Positions 8,447-16,584 of a stretch of DNA of 64,000 nt are shown in pieces; the stretch's first letter is position 1, and each line of letters begins with the position of its first letter. The DNA lies in NCBI GenBank assembly GCA_020632695.1, contig JACKFB010000007.1, forward strand, positions 1 through 64,000. Reading direction: 5' to 3'. The position numbers and the translations under genes were made by a program. Below the pieces are notes generated by a model. It was not told the DNA's origin, made no database searches, and was given only the letters and a program-made list of their open reading frames with translations. This DNA is from Deltaproteobacteria bacterium (GTDB lineage: Bacteria > Myxococcota_A > UBA9042 > PHBI01 > JACKFB01).

Positions 8447-8794
8447 TCAGAGGGCGCCCACCAGCGCCTTGAAGCGGCGCAGGGCACGCGGCTCGATGCA
8501 GTAGCAGACGCGCGGGCCGTCGATCTCGCCCTGCACCAGCCCGGCGTCCTTGAGCACCTTGAGATGCTGGGAGACCGTGGACTGGGCTACCGGCAGCTCG
8601 TCGACCAGCTCGCCGCACACGCAGCGGTTCTTCTCGACGAGCAGGCGCAGGATCCTCACCCGCAGCGGGTGGCCGATGGCCTTTGCGAACATCGCCAGCT
8701 CCGCCTCGGCCTCGGCGCCCTCCACGGGGCGGAGGTCCGGCGCCGGGGGCCGGGGCGCACAGCAGGTCGCGTCCATGTCGAGTCGCACATCCAT
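8447..8794 (-). CDS. arsR: ArsR/SmtB-family arsenic-responsive repressor
   Basis: 115 residues from ATG 8794. Winged-helix repressor: the recognition helix region reads VAQSTVSQHLKVLKDAGLV, preceded by the metalloid-sensing segment RCVCGELV. Further Cys pairs occur at the N-terminus (TCC) and in VCYCIE, so arsenite may be held by several thiols. It heads the arsR-arsM operon and is divergent from a hypothetical gene. An upstream ATG at 8878 in frame is possible but adds a segment without similarity. The start codon lies inside an inverted repeat that could be its own operator, which would give autorepression. Confidence 0.88.
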   Translation of the reverse strand: MDVRLDMDATCCAPRPPAPDLRPVEGAEAEAELAMFAKAIGHPLRVRILRLLVEKNRCVCGELVDELPVAQSTVSQHLKVLKDAGLVQGEIDGPRVCYCIEPRALRRFKALVGAL

Positions 8795-8809
8795 CGTTGA
8801 ACTACGATG
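8792..8809. promoter_or_regulatory. Inverted repeat over the arsR start, candidate ArsR operator
   Basis: CATCGT and ACGATG form a perfect 6-bp inverted repeat around a 6-bp spacer. On the minus strand the second half contains the arsR start codon. ArsR proteins bind such imperfect 12-2-12 or 6-n-6 repeats in their own promoters. The position over the start suggests a very short leader or repression by blocking early elongation. Confidence 0.45.
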
Positions 8810-8940
8810 AGCCTCTTCCGAGCCCGAGTCAAGCGATCGGCGCACCGCGCTCTGTAAGATCCGGCGCGCTCGCGACATAGGCCTTGGTGAACACGACGAA
8901 CGGGCGCCGGCCCGGGCGCTCGCCTGAAGGAGCAGTCACC

Positions 8941-9417
8941 ATGATCCACGTCGAATCCATCCCCGCCGCTCCCCGCCCCCGCTCAGGACATCGCGGCTCC
9001 CAGGCCCACCGGCGCGTCTGCCGGGAGACCCCCTTCATCGGCGGCCCGGGGCGGACCGACGTCGACGCCTGGGACCCGGCCGCCACCGCACCCGCCGGCT
9101 ATCTGGGCTGCATCCGGGCCTTCCAGGACCTGCGCTCGGTGCTGATGGACGCGGCGGACGCGCGAAGCGGCTTCAACGAGGTCATCTTCGCCGTCGAGAA
9201 CCTGGAGTGGGCCCTGGACGCCAGCCCATCGTGGGGGGCCGACCGCCTGGAGGGCATCCGGCGGCGCCTGGATCTGGCCCGGGAGGAGCTGGAGGAGCTG
9301 GTCACCCGCGACGGCGGGCTGATCCCGCCCTTTCTCCGGCTGCGCCTGGCCTCCCGCGTGCACTTCTTCCGCGAGTGCGCCCTGCATCTCGCGGCCGAGG
9401 TCCTGCGGATGCGCTGA
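8941..9417 (+). CDS. Hypothetical protein
   Basis: 158 residues from ATG 8941, supported by AAGGAG at 8926-8931. I do not recognise the family. The first 60 residues are rich in Pro, Arg and Gly and look disordered. The remainder is predicted helical (AADARSGFNEVIFAVENLEW, then RRRLDLAREELEELV). No signal peptide, membrane segment or metal-binding motif is seen. It is divergent from arsR and convergent with uraH, so its context says little. Confidence 0.6.
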   Translation: MIHVESIPAAPRPRSGHRGSQAHRRVCRETPFIGGPGRTDVDAWDPAATAPAGYLGCIRAFQDLRSVLMDAADARSGFNEVIFAVENLEWALDASPSWGADRLEGIRRRLDLAREELEELVTRDGGLIPPFLRLRLASRVHFFRECALHLAAEVLRMR

Positions 9418-9452
9418 GGGCCGCGCCGGGGCGCCGGGGCCGGCGCCGGCGC

Positions 9453-9794
9453 TCAGCTCCCGCGGTAGGTCGAGTAGCCGAAGGGGCTCAGCAGCAGCGG
9501 CACATGGTGATGGCGGGCGGGCTCGGTGACCTCGAAGAGGATGGTCACCTCGGGATAGAAGCTCCGCTCGCCGCGGCTGGCGTACCAGGCGCCCGTGTCG
9601 AAGACGATGCGGTACACGCCGGCGCCCAGCGCACCTTCGGCCAGCAGGTCCGGGGCGCGGCCGTCGGCGTTGGTGGTGGCGCGGGCCAGCTCGCGGAAGC
9701 TCCCGTCGGCGGCGCGGGCTTCGACGCGCAGGGAGAGGCCCGGGGCCGGCAGCCCGCGGGCGGTGTCCAGGACGTGGGTGGTCAGTGGGCTCAT
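9453..9794 (-). CDS. uraH: 5-hydroxyisourate hydrolase (transthyretin-like)
   Basis: 113 residues, the usual length. It hydrolyses 5-hydroxyisourate, the first product of urate oxidation, to OHCU. Family hallmarks are the N-terminal LTTHVLDTARG and the C-terminal YRGS tetrapeptide, with HHHVPLLLSPFGYSTYRGS containing the active-site His/Arg/Ser residues. The start ATG overlaps the uraD stop by four bases. It is the last gene of the minus-strand run dlh-allB-uraD-uraH. Confidence 0.95.
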   Translation of the reverse strand: MSPLTTHVLDTARGLPAPGLSLRVEARAADGSFRELARATTNADGRAPDLLAEGALGAGVYRIVFDTGAWYASRGERSFYPEVTILFEVTEPARHHHVPLLLSPFGYSTYRGS

Positions 9795-10303
9795 GGGCAC
9801 AGCTTCTCCAGGCGGAGGCGGGTGATGCGCGCCTGCTCGGCCGCGGCGATACGCAGCTCGTCGGCCGGCGCGTTGGCCAGCCGGCCACGCAGCGCGGCCA
9901 GCATCTCGTCGGCGCTGCGGCCGGTCGCGCAGATGAGGAAGACGTAGCCGAAGCGCTCGCGGTAGGCGCGGTTTCCGGCGGCCAGCGCAGCCAGGGTCGC
10001 CTCGGAGGCGCCCGCGACGCCGGCCTGCTCGCCGGCCGACCAGGCGCTGGTGGCGGCGAAGCGCTCGCGCAGCGCCTCGATGCTGCCGCCGATCTCCGGG
10101 TGGTGCGAGAAGGCCTCGCGCCAGTCCTCGGGCTGCAGCGTCCACCACACCCGCTCGGCGGCGTCGAAGAGGGCGGCGTCATCGGCGTAGGGCAGCCCGG
10201 CGGCCATCCGGCGCGCGAAGGCCGCGCTCCCGCAGCAGCGGTGGAGGGCCCCCTCGGCCTCGGACCCCAGGGCCAGCAGGTGCTTCGCGATGGCGTCGCT
10301 CAT
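9791..10303 (-). CDS. uraD: OHCU decarboxylase
   Basis: 170 residues. It decarboxylates 2-oxo-4-hydroxy-4-carboxy-5-ureidoimidazoline to S-(+)-allantoin. Recognisable segments are CCGSAAFARRMAAGLPYADD, the catalytic SHHPEIGG and the C-terminal YRERFGYVFLICATGRS. Start and stop overlap allB and uraH by four bases each, which implies coupled translation. With uraH it completes the route from urate to allantoin apart from urate oxidase itself, which is not present in the window. Confidence 0.95.
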   Translation of the reverse strand: MSDAIAKHLLALGSEAEGALHRCCGSAAFARRMAAGLPYADDAALFDAAERVWWTLQPEDWREAFSHHPEIGGSIEALRERFAATSAWSAGEQAGVAGASEATLAALAAGNRAYRERFGYVFLICATGRSADEMLAALRGRLANAPADELRIAAAEQARITRLRLEKLCP

Positions 10304-11679
10304 CGGTCCATCCTCCCGAGCAGCGTCCGCCCCCGCGGCTCGCCCACCGGGACGCCGCCCTCCTGGACGACCGCGCCCCGCAGCCAGGTGCACCTGACCT
10401 CGCCCCACAGCTCGGCCCCCTGGTAGGGCGTGATCTTGTGCCGGTGCAGCAGCTTCCCGCCGTCGACCCGCGCCCGCGCGTCGGGGTCGAAGGCCACCAG
10501 ATCGGCGTCCATCCCCACCGCGATGCCCCCCTTGCGCGCGGCGAGCCCGGCAATGCGCGCCGGCGCCTCGGCCATCCAGCGCACCACGTCGCTCAACGCG
10601 AAGCCCCGCCCCCGCGCCTCGGTCCACACCGCGCGCAGCCCGAGCTGCAGCGACGCGATGCCGCCCCAGGCCGCGTCGAAGTCTCCGCGCTCCAGGTGCT
10701 TGAGCGCCGGGGTGCACGGCGAATGATCGGACACCACCTGGTCGATGACGCCGTCGCGCAGCCCCTGCCACAGCGCGTCGCGGTTGTCCGCCCCGCGGAT
10801 CGGCGGCGCGCACTTCCAGGTCGTGTCGCCCGGCGGCACCTGCTCGGCGCTGAGGCACAGGTAGTGCGGGCAGGTCTCGACGGTGACCGGCAGCCCCTCG
10901 GCGCGCGCCGCGGCCAGGAGCGGCAGCGCGCTGGCCGACGACAGATGCACGATATGCACCGCGCAGCCCGTCTCGCGGCACAGCGCGATGAGCAGGGCGA
11001 TGGCGGCGTCCTCCCAGGCGGCGGGGCGCGAGCGCAACCAACGCTCGTAGCCGCCGGGCGAGAGCCCCTCGAGGGCCTCGGCGTCCACGGGCTGCTCCAG
11101 CTCGGCGTGTGCCAGCAGCGGCGCGCCCGCCTCGGCGAGGGCGCGCATGGCCGGCCGCAGGTCGGCCTCCGGCGTGTCCGGGAAGTCGTCGATGCCCGAG
11201 TGGCACAGAAACGCCTTGGCGCCCAGCACGCCCGCCCGCACCAGCGGCCCGAGCTCGGCCGCGTTGCCCGGGACCACCCCGCCCCAGAACCCGCAGTCCA
11301 CCGACAGCTCGCCGCGACAGGCGGCCAGCTTGGCCTCGAGCGCCGCCACCGACGTGGTGACCGGGATGCAGTTGAGCGGCATGTCCACCAGGGTGGTGAC
11401 GCCGCCCACGGCCGCCGCGCGGGTGGCGGTCACGAAGCCCTCCCACTCGGTGCGACCCGGCTCGTTGAGGTGCACGTGGCCGTCGACCAGCCCGGGCAGC
11501 AGCCACAGCTCGCCCAGATCGATGGGCTCCGGGCCTCGGTGCTCGGCGCGCGGACCCACCGCGGCGATGCGTTCGCCCTCGATGGTCACCACGCCGTCGA
11601 GCACGCCGCCCGGCGTCACCACGTGGCGGCTGGCAACCGCATGCGGGCCGCCGCTCGGACGATGCGCCCCCCCGCTCAA
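10300..11679 (-). CDS. allB: Allantoinase
   Basis: 459 residues. This amidohydrolase-superfamily enzyme opens the allantoin ring to allantoate. Metal-binding motifs include GLVDGHVHLNEPGR, a Lys in VLGAKAFLCHSG (carbamylated bridge) and later His residues in IVHLSSA and a SDHSPC Asp. The TTG start at 11679 overlaps the dlh stop by four bases. Similarity to the family begins only around residue 15-18, so a slightly later GTG could be the true start. The product feeds the allantoate amidohydrolase encoded at 17204 on the other strand. Confidence 0.92.
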   Translation of the reverse strand: MSGGAHRPSGGPHAVASRHVVTPGGVLDGVVTIEGERIAAVGPRAEHRGPEPIDLGELWLLPGLVDGHVHLNEPGRTEWEGFVTATRAAAVGGVTTLVDMPLNCIPVTTSVAALEAKLAACRGELSVDCGFWGGVVPGNAAELGPLVRAGVLGAKAFLCHSGIDDFPDTPEADLRPAMRALAEAGAPLLAHAELEQPVDAEALEGLSPGGYERWLRSRPAAWEDAAIALLIALCRETGCAVHIVHLSSASALPLLAAARAEGLPVTVETCPHYLCLSAEQVPPGDTTWKCAPPIRGADNRDALWQGLRDGVIDQVVSDHSPCTPALKHLERGDFDAAWGGIASLQLGLRAVWTEARGRGFALSDVVRWMAEAPARIAGLAARKGGIAVGMDADLVAFDPDARARVDGGKLLHRHKITPYQGAELWGEVRCTWLRGAVVQEGGVPVGEPRGRTLLGRMDR

Positions 11680-12341
11680 TCGCGCAGGTGTTCGTCGAGG
11701 AAGACCATCGCCCGCTTCCAGGCCAGCCTGGCCGCCTCGGGCGCGTAGACCTCCGGCCGCGCCTCGTTCATGAAGGCGTGGTCGGCCTCGTAGCTGTAGA
11801 GCTCGTAGTCCACCTCACCGGCCTCGAGCCTGGCCTTCAGCCCCTCGACCGCCGACGGCGAGCACCAGTCGTCCTTGGTGCCGAAATGCCCCTGGAAGGG
11901 CGTGCGGATCTCGGCCGGATCGGCGGCCGAGGCCGGCGGGATCCCGTAAAAGCACACCGCCGCGGCCAGGCCGGGCACCTGGATGCCGGCCAGGATCGTC
12001 AGGGCGCCGCCCATGCAGAAGCCCAGCACCCCGACCGGCTGGTCCTTCTTGCCCAGGAGCGCCGCGGCGCCGGCGATGTCGCCGCGCACGGCCCCGCCCC
12101 AGTCCAGGTCGTCCATGAAGTGGGAGGCCTCATCGGCGTCGCTGGCGAGCTTGCCGCGGTAGAGGTCCGGCACCAGCGCGCGGAAGCCCGCCTCGGCGAC
12201 CCGCTCGGCGACGCCCTTGATCTGGTCGTTGAGACCCCACCACTCCTGGATCACGATCACAGCGGGGCCCGACTTCGGGCCGGTCGACCACGCCGGCGCC
12301 TTGCCGCCGCCCGGCAGCGGCACCTCGATCATGGTTCCCAT
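11676..12341 (-). CDS. Dienelactone hydrolase family protein
   Basis: 221 residues with an alpha/beta-hydrolase fold of the dienelactone hydrolase family. The Cys-Asp-His triad is visible: GFCMGG (Cys nucleophile), TKDDWCS (Asp) and ADHAFMN (His). ATG 12341 is preferred to GTG 12344 because AGGAGG lies five bases before it. The gene overlaps allB by four bases and starts 13 bp after the ASK-like gene. Its substrate is not known; in this setting it could act on a purine-breakdown lactone or ester, but that is inference. Confidence 0.88.
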   Translation of the reverse strand: MGTMIEVPLPGGGKAPAWSTGPKSGPAVIVIQEWWGLNDQIKGVAERVAEAGFRALVPDLYRGKLASDADEASHFMDDLDWGGAVRGDIAGAAALLGKKDQPVGVLGFCMGGALTILAGIQVPGLAAAVCFYGIPPASAADPAEIRTPFQGHFGTKDDWCSPSAVEGLKARLEAGEVDYELYSYEADHAFMNEARPEVYAPEAARLAWKRAMVFLDEHLRD

Positions 12342-12354
12342 CACGTCCTCCTCT

Positions 12355-13728
12355 TCACGACGCCGCGCGTGCTTCGAGCTCGGCGATCACCTCGTCGAGC
12401 CATGCCTCGACCGCCCCCCGCTCCGCCCGCGCCCGGCGGACGAGCCGGAGGTTCCCGGCCGTGGAGCGAGGCTCCCACGCCTCGCGGACGACCGCCAGCG
12501 CATCTCCGAGATGGCGCACCGCGCGCTCCTCGTCGGAGCCCAGGACCGCGAGCTCCAGCAGGGTGGCGTGATCCCAGTAGTCGGCGGCCTCCCCGCGGAT
12601 CCGCTGCTCGACGGCGTAGCGCACCACGGGCAGCAGCCCCTGCTTTCGCGACAGCGACGCGGGGTCGCCCTTGACCTCCAGCAGGGTCACCGCGTTCACG
12701 CCCGGGTAGGCGTCGCGCCAGTCCGTCTCGAAGCCGCGCAGATACGTCGCGATGGCCCGGTCCAGGTGGCCTCGGGCCAGGGCCGCCCTCCCCTCCGCCA
12801 GCGCGTCCTGCCAGCGGTCCTTGTGCACCCGGCCGAGGATCCCGCAGGTCTCCGAGCTCGGTCCCTGTTGGGCGATCACCCCCTCGAGCACCTCGATGGC
12901 CGCCTCCCGGTCGCCGCGCCGGTTCAGGGCGAAGCCGAGCTGCTCCCGCACCATGACCGTGCGCTGGAGCGCCGCCGGCATCGCGTCGCAGAGCGCGACC
13001 ATGGCGTCCCAATCGGAGAGCGCGCGGTAGCTCAGCATCAGGTCGATGACCACGCCCGCCTCGACGTCCTCGAGGGGTCCGAGCCGCTCCTGGATGCGAT
13101 GCAGCGCGTCGGGCTCGCCCCCCCGGCGCGCCTCGGCCAGCTCGCGCTTGAGCCCCTCCGCGTAGTCGACCCGCTCGCGGAACACGTCGGTCTTCAGCCG
13201 CGAGATGTCGGGCGGCGGGTACCCCTCGAGGAGCTGGAAGAGCGGGCTGTCGCAGGCCTCCGCATGCGGTTCCGCCCGCAGGACCCGCAGCCGCTCCGCC
13301 ACGAGCCTGCGCAGCTCGGCAGCCTGCGCGTCGCCCAGGCCGTGGGTGTCGTCCAGCGCGTAGGTCAGGCAGCGCACCAGCCCCAGGTCGAAGGGGATCT
13401 TCTGCCCGGCGGCGATGACCGGCAGCGTGGTGCGAGGCCGCACCGCATGGCGCACGCCCAGCTCGTAGAACACGTTGGGGTTGGCCGAGGTCAGGTCGGC
13501 CACCGCGTAGTCGCAGAGCAGCAACCGCTCGAACATCGGCTTGTGGATGATCCCCATCAGGATCTCCGCATCCGCCCGCACCGGCGTGAGCTCCGCATCC
13601 TCGATCCCCGGCCGGATGCCCGCCTCATAGATCCGATCGAAGTCGATGGGAGGCCCCCCTGCCGGATCCGGCTTCACCCCGAAAGGCATGAGCACGAAGC
13701 ACAGCGGACGCAAGGCGGCATTCGTCAC
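12355..13728 (-). CDS. ASK/MAP3K-signalosome-like protein: DRHyd-type domain plus TRAFs-binding TPR region
   Basis: 457 residues, no membrane segment. The N-terminal third (about 10-125) reads CFVLMPFGVKPD, then FERLLLCDYAVADLTSANPN and FYELGVRHA, the pattern of the nucleoside 2-deoxyribosyltransferase-like DRHyd domain. The rest is a TPR-like superhelix matching the MAP3K TRAFs-binding (DUF4071) family, with GPSSETCGILGRVHKDRW, DWRDAYPG and DYWDHATLLELAVL. Animal ASK kinases carry the same pair, and bacterial relatives were proposed as conflict-system sensors. GTG 13728 has GGGAG upstream, and reading further upstream enters array 3. Its stop is 13 bp before dlh, so it probably heads the allantoin operon. 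Its cellular role is unknown. Confidence 0.82.
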   Translation of the reverse strand: MTNAALRPLCFVLMPFGVKPDPAGGPPIDFDRIYEAGIRPGIEDAELTPVRADAEILMGIIHKPMFERLLLCDYAVADLTSANPNVFYELGVRHAVRPRTTLPVIAAGQKIPFDLGLVRCLTYALDDTHGLGDAQAAELRRLVAERLRVLRAEPHAEACDSPLFQLLEGYPPPDISRLKTDVFRERVDYAEGLKRELAEARRGGEPDALHRIQERLGPLEDVEAGVVIDLMLSYRALSDWDAMVALCDAMPAALQRTVMVREQLGFALNRRGDREAAIEVLEGVIAQQGPSSETCGILGRVHKDRWQDALAEGRAALARGHLDRAIATYLRGFETDWRDAYPGVNAVTLLEVKGDPASLSRKQGLLPVVRYAVEQRIRGEAADYWDHATLLELAVLGSDEERAVRHLGDALAVVREAWEPRSTAGNLRLVRRARAERGAVEAWLDEVIAELEARAAS

Positions 13729-13825
13729 GGAGAGCTCCCGGCGCGAGGGGGGAAGCAGCAAGCATATTCCGACCCGCCCCTCCCGGATAGACCCGGCCCC
13801 GGTATCGGCGGCGGCGGCGGCGCCG

Positions 13826-14165
<340 letters not shown>

Positions 14166-14217
14166 ACCGGCTCGGCCACCGACACCGCCACCGCACCGCC
14201 ACGGCGCGCGCCGCCTC

Positions 14218-14375
14218 CTGGGCAGCCAGTCGAGGCTGGTTGGTCGCCTTCCTCGTCGTCTCCGTCAAGGACCTTCGGAGCTTCGCTCCTCGGCCGCTTC
14301 GCGGCGGCCTTCGGCCGTCCCTGACGGAGACGACGAGGAAGGCTGGGGGGTTGGGGGCCTCAACTGGCTGCCCAG
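14218..14375. repeat. Branched inverted repeat, copy 1
   Basis: The outer arms CTGGGCAGCCAGT (14218-14230) and ACTGGCTGCCCAG (about 14363-14375) pair. Inside them CCTTCCTCGTCGTCTCCGTC pairs with GACGGAGACGACGAGGAAGG. The loop holds three consecutive hairpins with the same TTC loop: GGAGC/GCTCC (14277-14289), GCCGC/GCGGC (14293-14305) and GGCC/GGCC (14306-14316). The whole folds as a long stem closed by a three-arm junction. It ends 10 bp before the four-helix ORF. Confidence 0.8.
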
Positions 14376-14385
14376 GAGGCGGGAC

Positions 14386-14733
14386 ATGCGTGGTACGGAG
14401 AAGGCGTTGGAGGTCGAGAGGTTGGCGACGGACGCGGCGGTGGGCGTGTTCGGGCTCATCGAGGGCTTGGGGGCCACGTACAGGGCCATCGGGGACCAGG
14501 CGACGCGGGCCGTGGTGTCGGTGCCGCTGAACCTGGCGGAGGGGTCGGGGCGCTTCGGGCGCGACAAGGTGCAGTACTACCGCATCGCCTACGCCAGCTC
14601 GCGAGAGGCGTCGGCGGCGGTGCGGCTGCTGGTCGGGCTCCGGGCGGTGCCGGCGGCTGATGGCGAGCGCATCCTGGCGATGCTCGACAGCGTCCAGGCC
14701 ATCACCTGGAAGCTCATCTTCCCCAACCGCTGA
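14386..14733 (+). CDS. Four-helix-bundle protein (23S rRNA intervening-sequence/Avd-like family)
   Basis: 115 residues, the usual length of this family (TIGR02436-like). Signature segments are VSVPLNLAEGSGR, then YYRIAYASSREASAAVRLL and a helical C-terminus ending WKLIFPNR. Relatives are encoded inside 23S rRNA intervening sequences or as Avd, the accessory protein of diversity-generating retroelements, and most are orphan genes of unknown role. No reverse transcriptase or rRNA is nearby. The protein is basic and likely nucleic-acid-binding (inference). The gene sits between a branched inverted repeat and a strong hairpin, and a damaged copy lies 1.4 kb downstream. Confidence 0.85.
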   Translation: MRGTEKALEVERLATDAAVGVFGLIEGLGATYRAIGDQATRAVVSVPLNLAEGSGRFGRDKVQYYRIAYASSREASAAVRLLVGLRAVPAADGERILAMLDSVQAITWKLIFPNR

Positions 14734-14741
14734 ACCCGCGC

Positions 14742-14771
14742 CGTCCCCGGCGGCGCTGGCCGCCGGGGACG
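14742..14771 (+). terminator. 13-bp perfect hairpin after four-helix ORF
   Basis: CGTCCCCGGCGGC and GCCGCCGGGGACG pair perfectly around a GCTG loop, starting 8 bp after the stop. There is no T tract, as is common for terminators in GC-rich genomes. The same hairpin follows copy 2. Confidence 0.55.
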
Positions 14772-14799
14772 GGCGCTGCCGGTGGCAGTTGCGCTCTCG

Positions 14800-15200
<401 letters not shown>

Positions 15201-15617
15201 CATCGCCCCGGTGTCGGTCGCGGCTCTCGGCCTCCGCACCGGCCGTCTCGGTCTCGGTGCCGACTCATCGGCTCGGCCTCGACGCCTCCCGGCCTCGGTG
15301 CGCGATGCGGTCTCTGCACTCGGTCCCGCCCGACGCCCTCCCTCGGCCTCGGTCTCGCCACCGACGCCCCCCCCGGCCTCGCCTCGTCGCCCAGCGACGG
15401 AACGAAGGCGACAACCCCCGCGCCAACCCGAAGCCACCACCTCCGCCCGCGCCGCCACCCGCACCGCCTCGGCCCCGACTCTCCAACTCATCTCACCGGA
15501 CCGCCAGTTGAGTCCGGCACCACCACCCGCTTACCGTCTCTGCACCGTCTCCGGCACCGAGACCGCCAAGCCACCGAGACCGCCACCGCACCGCCACGGA
15601 CGGCGCCGCCGCCGGAG

Positions 15618-15773
15618 CTGGGCAGCCAGTCGAGGCTGGCGGTCGCCTTCCTTGTCGTCTCCGTCAAGGACCTTCGGACTTCGCTCCTCGGCCGCTTCGC
15701 GGCGGCCTTCGGCCGTCCCTGACGGAGACGACGAGGAAAGCTCAGGGGTCGGGGGCCTCAACTGGCTGCCCAG
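15618..15773. repeat. Branched inverted repeat, copy 2
   Basis: Same organisation as copy 1: outer arms CTGGGCAGCCAGT and ACTGGCTGCCCAG, inner arms around TCGTCTCCGTC, and the three TTC-loop hairpins. One base is missing from the first small stem (GGACTTCGCTCC instead of GGAGCTTCGCTCC). It again ends about 10 bp before the ORF. Confidence 0.78.
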
Positions 15774-15783
15774 GAGGCGGGAC

Positions 15784-16131
15784 ATGCGTGGTACGGAGAA
15801 GGCGTTGGAGGTCGAGGGTTGGCGACGGACGCGGCGGTGGGCGTGTTCCGGGCTCATCGAGGGCTTGGGGGCCACGTACAGGGCCATCACGGGACCGAGC
15901 CACGCGGGCCGTCGTGTCGGTGCCGCTGAACCTGGCGGAGGGGTCGGGGCGCTTCCGCGCGACAAGGTGCAGTACTACCGCATCGCCTACGCCAGCTCGC
16001 GAGAGGCGTCGGCGGCGGTGCGGCTGCTGGTCGGGCTCCGGACGGTTCCGGCGGCCGATGGCGAGCGCATCCTGGCGATGCTCGACAGCGTCCAGGCCAT
16101 CACCTGGAAGCTCATCTTCCCCAACCGCTGA
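15784..16131 (+). pseudogene. Frame-scrambled second copy of the four-helix-bundle gene
   Basis: It shares its first 11 residues and the C-terminal half (from RDKVQYYR) with the gene at 14386. Between these, four single-base indels (-1, +1, +1, -1) shift and then restore the frame. As a result the conserved segments VSVPLNLAEGSG and the first helix are replaced by Arg/Gly-rich out-of-frame sequence. The reading frame is formally open over the same 348 bp. It is probably a decaying duplicate, though sequencing errors in this GC-rich repeat would give the same picture. Confidence 0.7.
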
Positions 16132-16139
16132 GAGCGCGC

Positions 16140-16169
16140 CGTCCCCGGCGGCGCTGGCCGCCGGGGACG
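16140..16169 (+). terminator. 13-bp perfect hairpin, copy 2
   Basis: Identical to the hairpin at 14742-14771: CGTCCCCGGCGGC, GCTG loop, GCCGCCGGGGACG. It was kept intact although the ORF before it is damaged. Confidence 0.5.
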
Positions 16170-16189
16170 GCCGGTGCCGGTGGCAGTTG

Positions 16190-16440
16190 CGCTCTCGGCG
16201 CCGGTCTCGGTGCCGGTCTCGGTGCCGGCCTCGGTCTCGGTCTCGGTGTCGGCCTCGGTGCCGGTCTCGGCCTCGGGGACGGCCGGTGCCGGTGGCAGGT
16301 GCGCTCTCGGCCCCGGTCTCGGTGCCGGTCTCGGCTCCGGTCCCGGTCTCGGTCTCGGTCTCGGCCTCGGCCTCGGTCCCGGTCTCGGTCTCGGTCTCGG
16401 TCTCGGCCCCGGTCTCGGCCCCGGCCTCGCCCCCGCCCCC
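16190..16440. repeat. Hexanucleotide array 5
   Basis: About 250 bp of ctcggt units interrupted at 16270-16300 by a second partial copy of the ggtggcag...gcgctctcgg leader. It ends in a C-rich run, and 16441-16584 is the upstream region of the next gene, with a TATCCT box at about 16510. Confidence 0.88.
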
Positions 16441-16584
16441 CCGCCTCGGCCCCCCGCGGCCCCCCGCGCCGCCGCCGTGGCCGCGCGTGACTCCCGTCCT
16501 GCCGCGTCGTATCCTCCCGCCCATGGAGACCCGTCCGTCAGGCCGTCATCGCTCCGCCGCTCTGCCCTCTCGCCGGTCGCGCTC

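Noticed and set aside
14386..14733. Diversity-generating retroelement, because the ORF is Avd-like
   Set aside because: No reverse transcriptase, template repeat or variable repeat target was found in the window.
15784..16131. Treating the second four-helix ORF as an intact gene
   Set aside because: Four indels relative to the first copy destroy the conserved central helices although the frame is formally open.
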